From Hondaea fermentalgiana (lineage: Eukaryota > Sar > Bigyra > Thraustochytrida > Thraustochytriidae), in assembly GCA_014084085.1 (NCBI GenBank), contig NPFB01000006.1, forward strand, positions 190,754 to 201,257: a stretch of 10,504 nt of DNA, read 5' to 3'. The first letter of the stretch is position 1. Each line of letters opens with the position of its first letter. A program made the translations under genes and the position numbers. Below the pieces are notes generated by a model that saw only the letters and a program-made list of their open reading frames with translations, was not told where the DNA came from and searched no databases. Positions 1 through 7,312 of the stretch are shown here, piece by piece.

Positions 1-27
1 GCTTGGGCTTCCTAATCAGCTGTTATA

Positions 28-122
28 CTGCTGCGTGCTGCTGCTGCCTCCTGCTGCCTGCTGCTGCCTGCTGCTGCCTGCTGCTGCCTGCTGCGTGCTG
101 CTGCTGCTGCTGCTGCTGCTGC
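28..122. repeat. CTG/CTGCTGCCTG simple repeat
   Basis: This stretch is built almost wholly of CTG triplets with CCTG and CGTG interruptions. Positions 51-90 are four perfect copies of the 10-mer CTGCTGCCTG, and the right end (about 105-122) is a pure CTG run. It lies upstream of the first gene and has no convincing coding role. It is either a promoter-distal microsatellite or the edge of a low-complexity region continuing to the left of the window. Confidence 0.85.
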
Positions 123-530
123 AGATACTAATGGGTTTGTTTTCGTGGTGATTGTCAGCCGAGCGCAGTGGCCGCGGTGTGCGAAACCCAATCTATATTA
201 AGAGTCTCTTAGGAGTATACACTAAGTAGACTGCCGGCGGCTCAAATCGGCGAGAAAAAATGTTTTACATCCTCGTGTTCGAAATGTTTTTTCAAAACAC
301 CACTCGACTTGCAAACCAAAAAAAAAAAAAACTCTCGCCGCGGTCAAGTCGCTCGCTGTTGCTGCAAAGCAAAGCAGTCACTTTCGCCACGACTCGAGTC
401 GAGAGCGCCGAGCCTGACGCGTCTTCGGGGAGAGAAAGCAGTGCTGCGTCCGGCAGGGGACCGACGTGCGGGCGAGCCGAGCCGAGTCGAGTCGAGCCGA
501 ACGCGGCCGTAAGGCTTGGTGGTACGCAGC
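123..530 (+). promoter_or_regulatory. Probable promoter and 5' leader of the 531-788 gene
   Basis: This is the non-coding stretch before the first gene. It holds a TATA-like TATATTA at 194-200, directly followed by a perfect short inverted repeat (AAGAG-T-CTCTT, 200-210). A 14-base A run lies at 318-331, a perfect 10-bp palindrome GACTCGAGTC at 391-400, and a pentamer repeat at 474-500. The TATA-like element is about 330 bases before the ATG, so a long leader or an upstream intron would be needed if it is used. No transcription start can be fixed from sequence alone. Confidence 0.4.
474..500 (+). repeat. Pentanucleotide repeat GAGCC/GAGTC in 5' leader
   Basis: Five consecutive pentamers read GAGCC, GAGCC, GAGTC, GAGTC, GAGCC, followed by GA. 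The array ends about 30 bases before the ATG at 531. A longer array of the same family (GAGCC/AAGCC) sits on the same strand upstream of the gene at 2921. Confidence 0.75.
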
Positions 531-788
531 ATGAAGATCCCGCGGCAGGGCGTCCAATGGACGGTCATGCTCGTTGGTGGCTTGGGCTTCATTAACTACG
601 TGCTCAAGCCAGACTACGACCAGGAGGGCCTGGAGGAGCAGCTCAAGGACCGGTACAAGACCCAGATTCGCGAGGGCGCTGAGAAGAACAAGCATCTTCG
701 CGAGGCGCTCCTCAAGTACAAGGATGACCCAAGCTTTGACCTCATTAGTCCTCGCTCCGGCGATCTGGAAAGGCGACCGCCAAACTGA
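531..788 (+). CDS. Small single-pass membrane protein, possibly CBP4/UQCC3-like complex III assembly factor
   Basis: The protein has 85 residues. ATG 531 is the first ATG in frame; the frame continues upstream only to a TTG at 516, which is an unlikely start in a eukaryote. Residues 1-7 are short and basic, residues 8-25 form one hydrophobic segment (around WTVMLVGGLGF), and residues 27-70 are a highly charged, helix-prone tail rich in Lys, Glu and Arg. An N-terminal anchor followed by a charged amphipathic helix is the architecture of small mitochondrial inner-membrane assembly factors. The pattern after the anchor (Pro, then QL, R, Y, K and R, L, DP in order) resembles yeast CBP4 and animal UQCC3, which help stabilise cytochrome b during complex III assembly. 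That match is from memory and weak. Other small anchored mitochondrial proteins, such as PET100/PET117-type factors, are alternatives. The coding status is well supported; the function is tentative. Confidence 0.65.
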   Translation: MKIPRQGVQWTVMLVGGLGFINYVLKPDYDQEGLEEQLKDRYKTQIREGAEKNKHLREALLKYKDDPSFDLISPRSGDLERRPPN

Positions 789-2132
789 TTGGACAGACGC
801 TTAGAAAATTGACAGGCACCGCAAGCTATTGGCACTTGCAGGGTCTGTTGCTGTAGATTGTGAAAAGAAGAACAAAAAGCAAGAAACTTTTTAAACATGA
901 ACAAATGTTTCGGTCAAGCTCGCAATTCTTTTCGTTTTCAAGAAAAATCAACTTGCTGGCCAAGGAACCTAGACCTCTTGTCTGCACAGGATACTTTCCG
1001 GCGTTCGATGATCGGTCCTAATTCATAATGTTCAATGCCCTCGCAGGCTAGCGAATCTTTGCAACTTCACTCAAGAATCATCAACTACTTTATAAAGACC
1101 AACATACATGAACTTCTCCATGCATGCTCTACTGGGATGGCACGGGACGCCATCAGACCTTTGCAGGAAAGAGCGCAAGCGGTTTTGAAGCAAGAGGTGC
1201 GACGCAAGGTGAGCCAGACCTTTGCGCAGGGCGCACGCCTGAATCTGTCCAAGCGTACGATCAAATACTTGCGCTTTTCTTCACGGATCCCTACTTTCTC
1301 CTCGCCATAAGCAAAACAAGTCAGGCCAAACTTTGCTTGAGCCAATGTGTGGCTGGCTGCGTGCTCCCAGATCATTGACGAGGATGCTCATTGTACCCCG
1401 CAGAAGCATGCGGCCGACGCATCTCAGGCATGATGGGTCGGGATGAGGGAATCGGTTTATGGCCACCCGGCCCGCAAGAGTGCATGTCTGTAATGTAAAT
1501 CCACCCCCGCTCGGCGGACAAAAGGTGCCGCCCCGTCCATCGCATCGAAAGCGTCCGCAAGCGCTGACTTCTTCCCGCGGATGCGTGGCCAGCTGGACTT
1601 TGACGTCCTCTCGAGATGCGCGCGTGTCACTCGCACGAGTTTCGAGAGATCCTTGCGGGCCAGCGTAGGCGGACCTTGCTGATGAAGTATTTTGCCCACA
1701 TAAAAACTGTCACGCGACAAGAATGTTGTCGACTGCAAGTCATCACGCACACACGCACGCTCACTCTCTTGCTTGCTGGCTGTGCTGGCGGGCCGCCCGA
1801 CAGAGGAGATTCGGAGGTCTAATATCAATCGCTTTGGACTTGTCCACCCTCACAGCCAAAGTGCGCTCGCTCGCTTGGTGGCCTCTCCTTGTTTGGTCGA
1901 CCACCAATCCGGCCACGGCCACGGATGGTCCTCGCAGTAAGACTGCCCTGGTCGGATACGCTGTGCAGTCTCTGCACCTACTTCTACGTACTCCCGGGGT
2001 AGGTCTTAGCTCTGCGAATCTCGAGGCACTCGACGCGGAGATGCGCTCTCACACTCACTGCCTGCCTGTCTGGTGAGGCTGGCGGCGCGGATTCCGACTG
2101 ATGCGCAGGCAGACCCGAGGGTGGTCCTATAC

Positions 2133-2184
2133 ATTCATTCGTTCATTCATTCATTCATTCATTCATTCATTCATTCATTCATTC
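2133..2184. repeat. (ATTC)13 tetranucleotide microsatellite
   Basis: Thirteen tandem ATTC units occur, with a single GTTC variant at 2141-2144 and ten perfect units from 2145. It lies in the gene-poor interval and shows no sign of being translated. A degenerate relative of the same tetranucleotide type (CATT/CGTT) occurs near 4013-4044. Confidence 0.95.
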
Positions 2185-2757
2185 CCTCGGGCTACTTTTC
2201 TCCCTCCTTGCGCTCTCCTTGCCTCCGCTTTCTGCTGTGTTTTTTATGCACGCTCTCACGCACGGCCTGGCGCGGACGGCAGAACGGTCACACGGGTCCA
2301 CTTCGGATCGAATCTTGAGAATCTGCCTTGCATCTCGAGACCCTGCACTGTGTGGCCCTCAATGATTCGTTCAAGAAACGCAGCCAACCTGCGCGCATGC
2401 TCTGGCGCCGCTCTCGATCCTCTCCTCCCCGTCCAGGTCCTCCTGCGGCTTCCTCTCCACGGCTTGCTTGCTGCTGTCTGTTGTTCATCCCCGGCTCGCG
2501 AATCCCGCGATTCCCCGTGCGGAGTCCTTCCGCGGCGACAGGGACGCTGGAGGAGATTTGGATGGACGCCGGCCAGCGGAGGTGCAGAAAGAAAGAGGCG
2601 CAGAAGCGGCTCCAGCTCGGCCAGGAAGCAGCTGCAGCGGCGGCTTCCACCCAGGAGACAAGCGAGGGACGGGCGTTGACAGCGAGGGAATAACTAACAG
2701 GAAACAGTGCGAGGCGTCCGGGAGCGAGGCGCAGAGAGCAAAACCCCAACCCGACCT

Positions 2758-2812
2758 GAGCCAAGCCAAGCCAAGCCAAGCCGAGCCGAGCCAAGCCGAG
2801 CCAAGCCGAGCC
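2758..2812 (+). repeat. Pentanucleotide repeat (RAGCC)11 upstream of the zinc-motif gene
   Basis: Eleven tandem pentamers alternate between GAGCC and AAGCC, followed by C-GAGCC. The array ends about 108 bases before the ATG at 2921, so it is likely in that gene's promoter or leader. It is the same pentamer family and orientation as the short array at 474-500 before the first gene. Confidence 0.85.
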
Positions 2813-2920
2813 CGAGCCTGCTCGAAGCCGGGACGACGAGGCGCAGCGGAGGCAAAAGAGGACGTGGACGACCGCCGCTGCAGACCGAGGTGACCGAGCG
2901 AGCGGAGGAAAACAAGCACC

Positions 2921-3229
2921 ATGCAGGAGGGACGATCGAACATGTTCCGGAAACTGAGCAGCAGCAGCAGCAGCAGCCTCACCAGCGTGAGCAGCGTGAG
3001 CAGCGTGGACAGCAGCGCGAGCTTCTGCAGCGCGAGGAACTTGAGGCAGACGTCGCGGTGGTGCGCCAAGAACTGCCAGCACTGTAACATGATCTTCTGC
3101 GGCGATGGAGAATTTTGCACGCAAGAGTGCAGGCTCAGCTTTTGCGTGCGTGACTACCCTGCAGAGGCCATTGATGAACTGCTGCAGGACATCGGCGGCC
3201 TCGCGTGCCGCTTTGACGACTCAAAGTGA
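2921..3229 (+). CDS. Small Ser-rich protein with FLZ-like C2-C2 zinc motif
   Basis: The protein has 102 residues. ATG 2921 has a good context (CACC before the ATG); a second in-frame ATG is at 2942. Residues 13-37 are a serine-rich low-complexity segment encoded by seven AGC codons and then AGCGTG repeats. Residues 48-75 are cysteine-rich, with a C-x2-C (C52, C55) followed by GDGEFCTQECR (C66, C70). The string GD-x-x-FC-x-x-EC-R closely recalls the second half of the plant FCS-like (FLZ) zinc finger, a protein-protein interaction motif of SnRK1/AMPK-pathway adaptors. The spacing between the two Cys pairs is only 10 residues, shorter than I recall for plant FLZ domains. C48, C60 and C75 are extra cysteines. 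The tail (about 78-102) is acidic. Zinc binding and FLZ kinship are inferences. The stop overlaps a donor-like AAA|GTGAGC, so an additional 3' exon is possible. Confidence 0.65.
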   Translation: MQEGRSNMFRKLSSSSSSSLTSVSSVSSVDSSASFCSARNLRQTSRWCAKNCQHCNMIFCGDGEFCTQECRLSFCVRDYPAEAIDELLQDIGGLACRFDDSK

Positions 3230-3543
3230 GCGCGAGCGTGCCCAAGGTTGCACGACCACTTCGTTCACCGTCTGCATTCACACACTTCTTTCTCCTGTAC
3301 ATTACTCTTTTTGAAACATCATGGTTGACGCATCACTGGGCCTGTGCAAGGCTCATCTTTGCGCATGCCAAACTCGCTAGTTAGAACACCGCAAAAAGGG
3401 CCGGGCAAGCCTTCTCGATCGCCCAGCCATTTCGCACCCTGTCTCTTTGACACACGCACACACACAAGAAAATGCAAAACATGTACTGTACTGCACGTTT
3501 TCTCCCATCACACTCCCTGGGGTGGAAGATCCCAACCGCGATT

Positions 3544-3549
3544 AATAAA
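3544..3549 (+). terminator. Candidate AATAAA polyadenylation signal
   Basis: A canonical AATAAA hexamer lies downstream of the zinc-motif gene on the same strand. The distance from the stop is rather long, so other non-canonical signals nearer the stop could be used instead. Confidence 0.35.
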
Positions 3550-4012
3550 AGGCCCTCTCATTGCCGTCGCGTACCGTAGCATAGCTAGAATTCACAGTCA
3601 ATCAACTCGACATCAGACCTCGAAAGAGGCAGCCCTGTATTGGTAGAAACTGTCGATGGAAACGATCGCGAAATGAGCATTCCGAAATGCCAGGCAACTT
3701 GCTCAATGAAAGTTTCATTCAGACAGAAAACGGAAAAAGTAAAAGCATTAAAGCCCACATGACTTCATGTAGTTCCCGCCTTCTCCAACGAAAAGATCTC
3801 CCTCAACTCTCCCCATAAGTCTCGCTTCGTCCAAGAACGAGAGCCGAACGTGGTGCAGGGCAAAAGAAAAAAAGAAAAACAAAAACTCGCTAAAAGTTCC
3901 TTCATGCTTACTTGCTTGCTCGCTTTCTTGCCCCCCTCTCGAAGAACAACACTAAAAAGTATGCTGTCTGTATGGCACGAGGCACACGCCAAAGTATGTA
4001 CGTCACGTTCGC

Positions 4013-4044
4013 TCATTCAATCATTCGTTCGTACGTTCGTTCAC
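4013..4044. repeat. Degenerate CATT/CGTT tetranucleotide repeat
   Basis: A short imperfect run of CATT, CGTT and CTCATT units lies just downstream of the eIF2-alpha stop, in its likely 3' UTR. It is related in unit type to the (ATTC)n array at 2133-2184. Confidence 0.55.
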
Positions 4045-4103
4045 ACGCTACAGCACGTAGCGCCCGCTACGCACGCGCGCGCGCAAAATCCCGTGCGTGC
4101 AGT

Positions 4104-5075
4104 TTACTCGTCCTCATCGCTGTCAGCGGCGATCTCACGGTTCTCGCTCTCAAGCTGCTCCATAAGCAGCTTAAGCGAGTGCTCCTCCTCATCGGAGGTG
4201 ACGTGCGGCTCGGCCGAGACGTTGATGTTACCCTTGCGGTCCGTGATGACCGTGCGAATGGCATCAATCGAGCGGTTCATTGCGTCAAAGCCATCGTTCT
4301 TGTTGAGCGAGGTGGTGAGCATGACATAGCGCGGGGGCGCAATCAGCTTAATCTTGATGGCCTTGCCCTCCTTGCCAATGGCCTCGCCCGCCTTGAGCGC
4401 GGCAATAATAGCGTCAATGCCCTCCGGCTGGTAGCAAGTCACCTCGATGTCGGCGCGAATCTTGATGGGCTTGGGCGTCATCTTACGGCGGACGACGACC
4501 ATGAGCTGGTCGATGATGGATTGGTCCACATCGAGGCCGCCAAAGACCTTTTCCGGATCGTTGATGGCCATGCGAAAGGCCTGGTGGGTGTTCTGGTAGG
4601 GCGGCTTGGCCAACGGCCAGGCGATCTTTTCGTTGAGTTCCAAGAGGTTCGATCCCGTCGTCTCGGCCAAGTGACGCATGATCGAGTTGACCTCCTTGCC
4701 CTTGCTGTATCGCTCCTCGCACTTGATAATGTCTTCCTTGGACACGCGGCGCTTACTCAAGTCAATGTAGCCCTTTTCCTTGTCGACACGGATCACCATG
4801 GCCACTTCCAGCTTGCCCACGCGGATCAGCTTGTTGATCGAACGGAATCGCCTGCGCGAGAGTTCGCTCAGCAGGATCATGCCCTCAATGTTGTTGTACT
4901 CGAGGAGCGACACGTAGGCGCCCATTTCTGCGATGCTCTTGACCTGCACCATCACGCACTCCTCGAGGGCGGGAAACTGCTCCTCATAGAACCTGCACGA
5001 GAGGCGGATCTCGCGCTCCTCGCGCTCCTGCGCCGAGATAATCTCCGCCGCAGCGGCGGCCGCATCCTCTGCCAT
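4104..5075 (-). CDS. Translation initiation factor 2 subunit alpha (eIF2-alpha)
   Basis: The protein has 323 residues, close to the usual 300-315 of the family. eIF2-alpha is the regulatory subunit of the eIF2-GTP-Met-tRNAi ternary complex in the cytoplasm. Residues 36-110 are the S1/OB domain, with near-perfect matches to the family core (SIAEMGAYVSLLEYNNIEG, then SELSRRRFRSINK and KGYIDLSKRRV). Ser73 in SELSRRR is the equivalent of the Ser51 phosphorylated by eIF2-alpha kinases, and its context is intact. The helical domain follows (about 112-205), then the alpha/beta C-terminal domain with KIRADIEVTCY and LIAPPRYVM, and an acidic tail (DSDEDE) with Ser-Asp/Glu casein-kinase-like context. 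The start at 5075 gives about 21 extra N-terminal residues with an Ala run (5-10) before the conserved RLSCRFY block. About 87% of the first 60 codons end in G or C. It is intron-free and divergent from the gene at 5599. Confidence 0.97.
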   Translation of the reverse strand: MAEDAAAAAAEIISAQEREEREIRLSCRFYEEQFPALEECVMVQVKSIAEMGAYVSLLEYNNIEGMILLSELSRRRFRSINKLIRVGKLEVAMVIRVDKEKGYIDLSKRRVSKEDIIKCEERYSKGKEVNSIMRHLAETTGSNLLELNEKIAWPLAKPPYQNTHQAFRMAINDPEKVFGGLDVDQSIIDQLMVVVRRKMTPKPIKIRADIEVTCYQPEGIDAIIAALKAGEAIGKEGKAIKIKLIAPPRYVMLTTSLNKNDGFDAMNRSIDAIRTVITDRKGNINVSAEPHVTSDEEEHSLKLLMEQLESENREIAADSDEDE

Positions 5076-5598
5076 CGTGTCCTTCTCCGCGCGCCCTCAA
5101 CGACGACGCCAGCGAACGAAGCAGAGAAGGAGGTTAGGTCGCCAAGACCGAGCGGCTGGCTACGCTGCTCTCCGCTCACGTCGAGCCGCTGCCGTAGCTG
5201 CGGTCCTCCGTCTCGCGGGAGGAGGGCTTCGTACGCGCTGCGCGAGGCCTCTTCCGCGCGCGCGCCGAGCTCGCCGTCCTTGTGCTCGTCTGCCTCTCGC
5301 GCCGCGCCTGCTTAGCTTTGCTTTCCTTACCAGCCCTGCGCGGCCGACGCACCGCCGCCCATCAATCTTAGCCCCGGGAAATCCCCGCCCCGCGCCGCTG
5401 TACGACTACCGGATTCGGTCGGGAATTCCCGGGCCACCAGCGACTTCGGAACGGGAAAAGAACGGACAAGGGCGGGAAGTCGGGAGAGTTTCACTTGCCG
5501 CCGGCGCGGGGAAGGGCTTTATAGGCGGCCCCGCGGGCGCGCAGCGAGGGTCGCAGCGGAAAGAACAAGGTTCCCGTGACGTTCTGGAGACGTTCCGG
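5076..5598. promoter_or_regulatory. Shared divergent promoter region, eIF2-alpha / winged-helix gene
   Basis: This 523-base GC-rich interval lies between two divergent starts, so it should contain promoters for both genes. On the plus strand, a TATA-like TTTATAGG at 5518-5525 lies about 75 bases before the ATG at 5599. A TGACGT (CRE/bZIP-like) element is at about 5577-5582, and a perfect palindrome GGGAATTCCC is at 5421-5430. The plus-strand frame of the downstream gene stays open across the whole interval but contains no ATG, only a GTG at 5077. It reads as Arg/Ala/Pro-rich, as expected of GC-rich non-coding DNA. Individual sites are motif matches only. Confidence 0.5.
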
Positions 5599-6843
5599 AT
5601 GGCAGGCAGATCGCACTGTCTCAGGCTGCTCTCCAAGGACGTGGAGAAGGACAAGGACGGGGAGAAGACTTTTGCGGAGGAGGAGATGGCCGCGGAGGAG
5701 GAGAAGGGCACAGACCGTGCCGCCAGTGACGCGGCCAAGCCTGCCGCCGAGGCTACCGAGGGTGCGGATCGCGCTGAGAAGGCACAAGGCGCCGGACCTG
5801 GTGTAGTGACGGCGACGGGCGAGGCCCAAACCGAGACGGAAACCAAGACCGTGGCCGAGAAGCCGAAGGCCTCACAGGAGGAAGAGAAGGCGCAAGAATC
5901 GTCCAAAGAAACAGGTTCTTCTTTGAGTGCAGCCGCTGCCCCTTCCCCGTCGCCTCGCACTCAGCAAGTGCCACAGCAAGCTGCGCCACATCAACAGCAC
6001 TTGCAACCCGTGGCACGTGTTCATGTTCGTGAGGAGGATCAAGAGAAACCTGACGATCTTGCAGAACGCTCAAGTGCTACCCAATCAACACCTCAACAGA
6101 GTGGGCAAGAAACGACGCACGGAGCCTCTCAAGTAAAACCGTCTAAAACAGCTACGCAGTCGTTGAGCGCGACGCCAAACGCGTCTCAGGCCGTGGTCCC
6201 GCCAGGGAGATCACACCACTCCGCCTCTCTTGTCGGTATTCCATCATTCCCAAAAGCAAACCCATCTGCAGGGGATGCAGAGGTCAAGGGGAAAGGGTTC
6301 TCGTCTTTTGGAGGTCCGGCGAGCACAGCAGCTGAGCCGTCATTGAAGAAACGCCGCGTCGACCCAGTTTTGGCAGCACAGGACGATGAGCTGGAGCAGC
6401 GCGTGACACGCGAGGTCATCGGTGTGCTTCAAGAGACGGGGAGTCTCGAAGCCAATGACCTTGTCGATTTGTGCGAAAAGATTGGTTGCTCACACAACGT
6501 CATGGCGCGTGTGGTCCGCATGCTCGTTGCAACGCCACTTGTGAACGAGCTCGTTTTGCTCGGGGACGTTATGCGCGGCGATCGTCGCTTCATCTTTCGT
6601 CATGGAATGGGACTAGGCCGCCGTATCGATCTCGCCACCATTGACAAGCAGATTGCCGCTCTTGAAAAGGACGTCAAACTCGCGGAGCAGCGAGCTGAGC
6701 GTATCTCATCCCTCGGCAAGGACCCCACGCTCTCTTCAGAAACCCTTGACAAAATTCTCGTTGGTCAGCCAGAGACTGTCAAGCAGCTACCCGTGTACAC
6801 TCGACTCTTGCGCGAAACATCTCCGCCAACGTCATCCTCTTGA
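5599..6843 (+). CDS. Unrecognised nuclear-type protein, predicted winged helix plus coiled coil
   Basis: The protein has 414 residues from ATG 5599, which is the first ATG in frame and has G at +4. Residues 1-245 are low-complexity and likely disordered: an Ala/Glu/Lys-rich acidic part, then Gln/Ser/Pro/Thr-rich sequence. A basic patch KKRR at 250-253 looks like a nuclear localisation signal. Residues about 264-340 are compact and ordered; the pattern helix, helix, helix (REVIGVLQETGSL, then DLVDLCEKIGC, then NVMARVVRMLVATPLV) and two beta-like strands (VLLGDV, RRFIFRHG) suggests a winged helix-turn-helix. Residues about 342-372 are a charged coiled-coil-like helix (IDKQIAALEKDVKLAEQRAE). I recognise no named family. 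General transcription factors of TFIIE/TFIIF type share the wHTH-plus-coil layout, so a transcription or chromatin role is a reasonable guess only. AATAAA follows the stop within 10 bases. Confidence 0.75.
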   Translation: MAGRSHCLRLLSKDVEKDKDGEKTFAEEEMAAEEEKGTDRAASDAAKPAAEATEGADRAEKAQGAGPGVVTATGEAQTETETKTVAEKPKASQEEEKAQESSKETGSSLSAAAAPSPSPRTQQVPQQAAPHQQHLQPVARVHVREEDQEKPDDLAERSSATQSTPQQSGQETTHGASQVKPSKTATQSLSATPNASQAVVPPGRSHHSASLVGIPSFPKANPSAGDAEVKGKGFSSFGGPASTAAEPSLKKRRVDPVLAAQDDELEQRVTREVIGVLQETGSLEANDLVDLCEKIGCSHNVMARVVRMLVATPLVNELVLLGDVMRGDRRFIFRHGMGLGRRIDLATIDKQIAALEKDVKLAEQRAERISSLGKDPTLSSETLDKILVGQPETVKQLPVYTRLLRETSPPTSSS

Positions 6844-6848
6844 ATACC

Positions 6849-6854
6849 AATAAA
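6849..6854 (+). terminator. AATAAA polyadenylation signal of the 5599-6843 gene
   Basis: A canonical AATAAA starts five bases after the TGA stop at 6841-6843. Such close placement implies a very short 3' UTR. Sequence downstream turns AT-rich, which fits a 3' end. Confidence 0.5.
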
Positions 6855-7066
6855 ACACTAAACACTAGAAACGAACTTGAACCATCTTATTTGATTGCCA
6901 CAGTCAGGACATCATTTGCAATTTGGCGCTAGAAGCCTGCTTTGTTTTCTTCGCAAAGGACCCGAAAGGATCTAAGCAAAGCATCAATGATCATAAAAAA
7001 TTATAAAATTTTAACTCTCGCCGCCATTGCCATTGATTGATGAATAAAACGATTGATTATTTGATT

Positions 7067-7083
7067 GATCGATCGATCGATCG
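7067..7083. repeat. (GATC)4 tandem repeat
   Basis: Four GATC units plus one G lie at the end of a longer GATT-rich stretch starting near 7034. The unit is self-complementary, so the run is also a palindrome. It lies upstream of RPB5. Confidence 0.8.
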
Positions 7084-7119
7084 GTGGCGGCAGACACTCT
7101 CATCACACCAAGCGGAAGG

Positions 7120-7135
7120 GCGCGCGCGCGCGCGC
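7120..7135. repeat. Alternating GC dinucleotide run
   Basis: Sixteen bases of strictly alternating G and C occur upstream of RPB5. Such runs favour Z-DNA and replication slippage. A shorter one is at 4075-4084, beyond the eIF2-alpha stop. Confidence 0.8.
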
Positions 7136-7312
7136 AAGGCTGGGAGGGCGGCGCGCGGGGCCTAGATAACGAGCAAAACGCACGCCAAAGGAATCCTCGA
7201 CAAGATCTAAGGAGCTTAGAGTACGGCTTGCAGTTCATTGCAAAAGTTTGGTCTGTGTATTCTTGCGTCCACGGGTCGCGCCACTCGGCGCACGTGCTTC
7301 GAAAAATAGACC

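Larger units (their letters stand above)
789..2920. other. About 2.1 kb with no supported gene
   Basis: I see no recognisable protein, tRNA or rRNA on either strand here. The open frames are short, overlap one another and lack the strong GC third-position preference of genes such as eIF2-alpha. The best candidate is a 91-codon frame at 1035-1310 (plus), which reads as helix-prone with many charged residues (for example RRKVSQTF) and holds a splice-donor-like AAG|GTGAGC near 1207-1214. Its third-position GC is only about 57% in a hand count of the first 58 codons, so I do not annotate it as a gene. The right part (about 2200-2920) is plausibly promoter and leader of the gene at 2921. An unrecognised intron-containing gene or non-coding RNA cannot be excluded. 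Confidence 0.5.
3230..4103. other. Convergent intergenic region between the zinc-motif gene and eIF2-alpha
   Basis: This 874-base stretch separates two genes that face each other and so should hold both 3' ends. An AATAAA at 3544-3549 on the plus strand, 315 bases after the upstream stop, is a candidate polyadenylation signal for the zinc-motif gene. A CA-rich run lies at 3451-3466, an A-rich tract at about 3863-3888 (T-rich in the eIF2-alpha transcript), a CATT/CGTT tetranucleotide stretch at about 4013-4044 and a GC alternation at 4075-4084. I see no canonical AATAAA for the minus-strand gene. Short open frames here look like chance. Confidence 0.5.
6855..7312. promoter_or_regulatory. Spacer and probable promoter of RPB5
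   Basis: This interval lies between two genes on the same strand. It contains an AT-rich core at about 6984-7014 with a perfect palindrome TAAAATTTTA (7004-7013), GATT/GATC repeats ending in GATC tandem units at 7067-7083, and an alternating CG run at 7120-7135 that could adopt Z-DNA. An E-box CACGTG at 7291-7296 lies 17 bases before the RPB5 ATG. No open frame in it resembles a protein. Which element is the core promoter cannot be told from sequence. Confidence 0.45.

Noticed and set aside
28..122. CTG array considered as a CRISPR array or polyglutamine coding tract
   Set aside because: There are no spacers between the repeats, and neither strand gives a continuous convincing gene; it is a simple repeat.
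516..530. TTG start five codons before ATG 531
   Set aside because: Non-ATG starts are rare in eukaryotic nuclear genes and the ATG at 531 directly begins the conserved-looking protein.
2288..3124. 278-codon open frame on the minus strand
   Set aside because: It is Ala/Ser/Leu-rich, runs through the pentamer repeat as repeated GLARLGLAWL-type peptide and is antisense to the zinc-motif gene.
3912..5315. A 467-codon open frame on the plus strand across eIF2-alpha
   Set aside because: It is antisense to the clearly conserved eIF2-alpha gene and its openness follows from that gene's strong GC third-position bias; the protein is Arg/Leu/Val-rich with no recognisable family.
5421..5430. GGGAATTCCC as an NF-kappaB-type site
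   Set aside because: A 10-bp palindrome in GC-rich DNA is not enough evidence, and NF-kappaB is not expected in the kind of organism suggested.
5077..5598. 174-codon upstream extension of the winged-helix gene
   Set aside because: It contains no ATG (starts at GTG), reads as Arg/Ala/Pro-rich GC noise and covers the divergent promoter including the TATA-like element.
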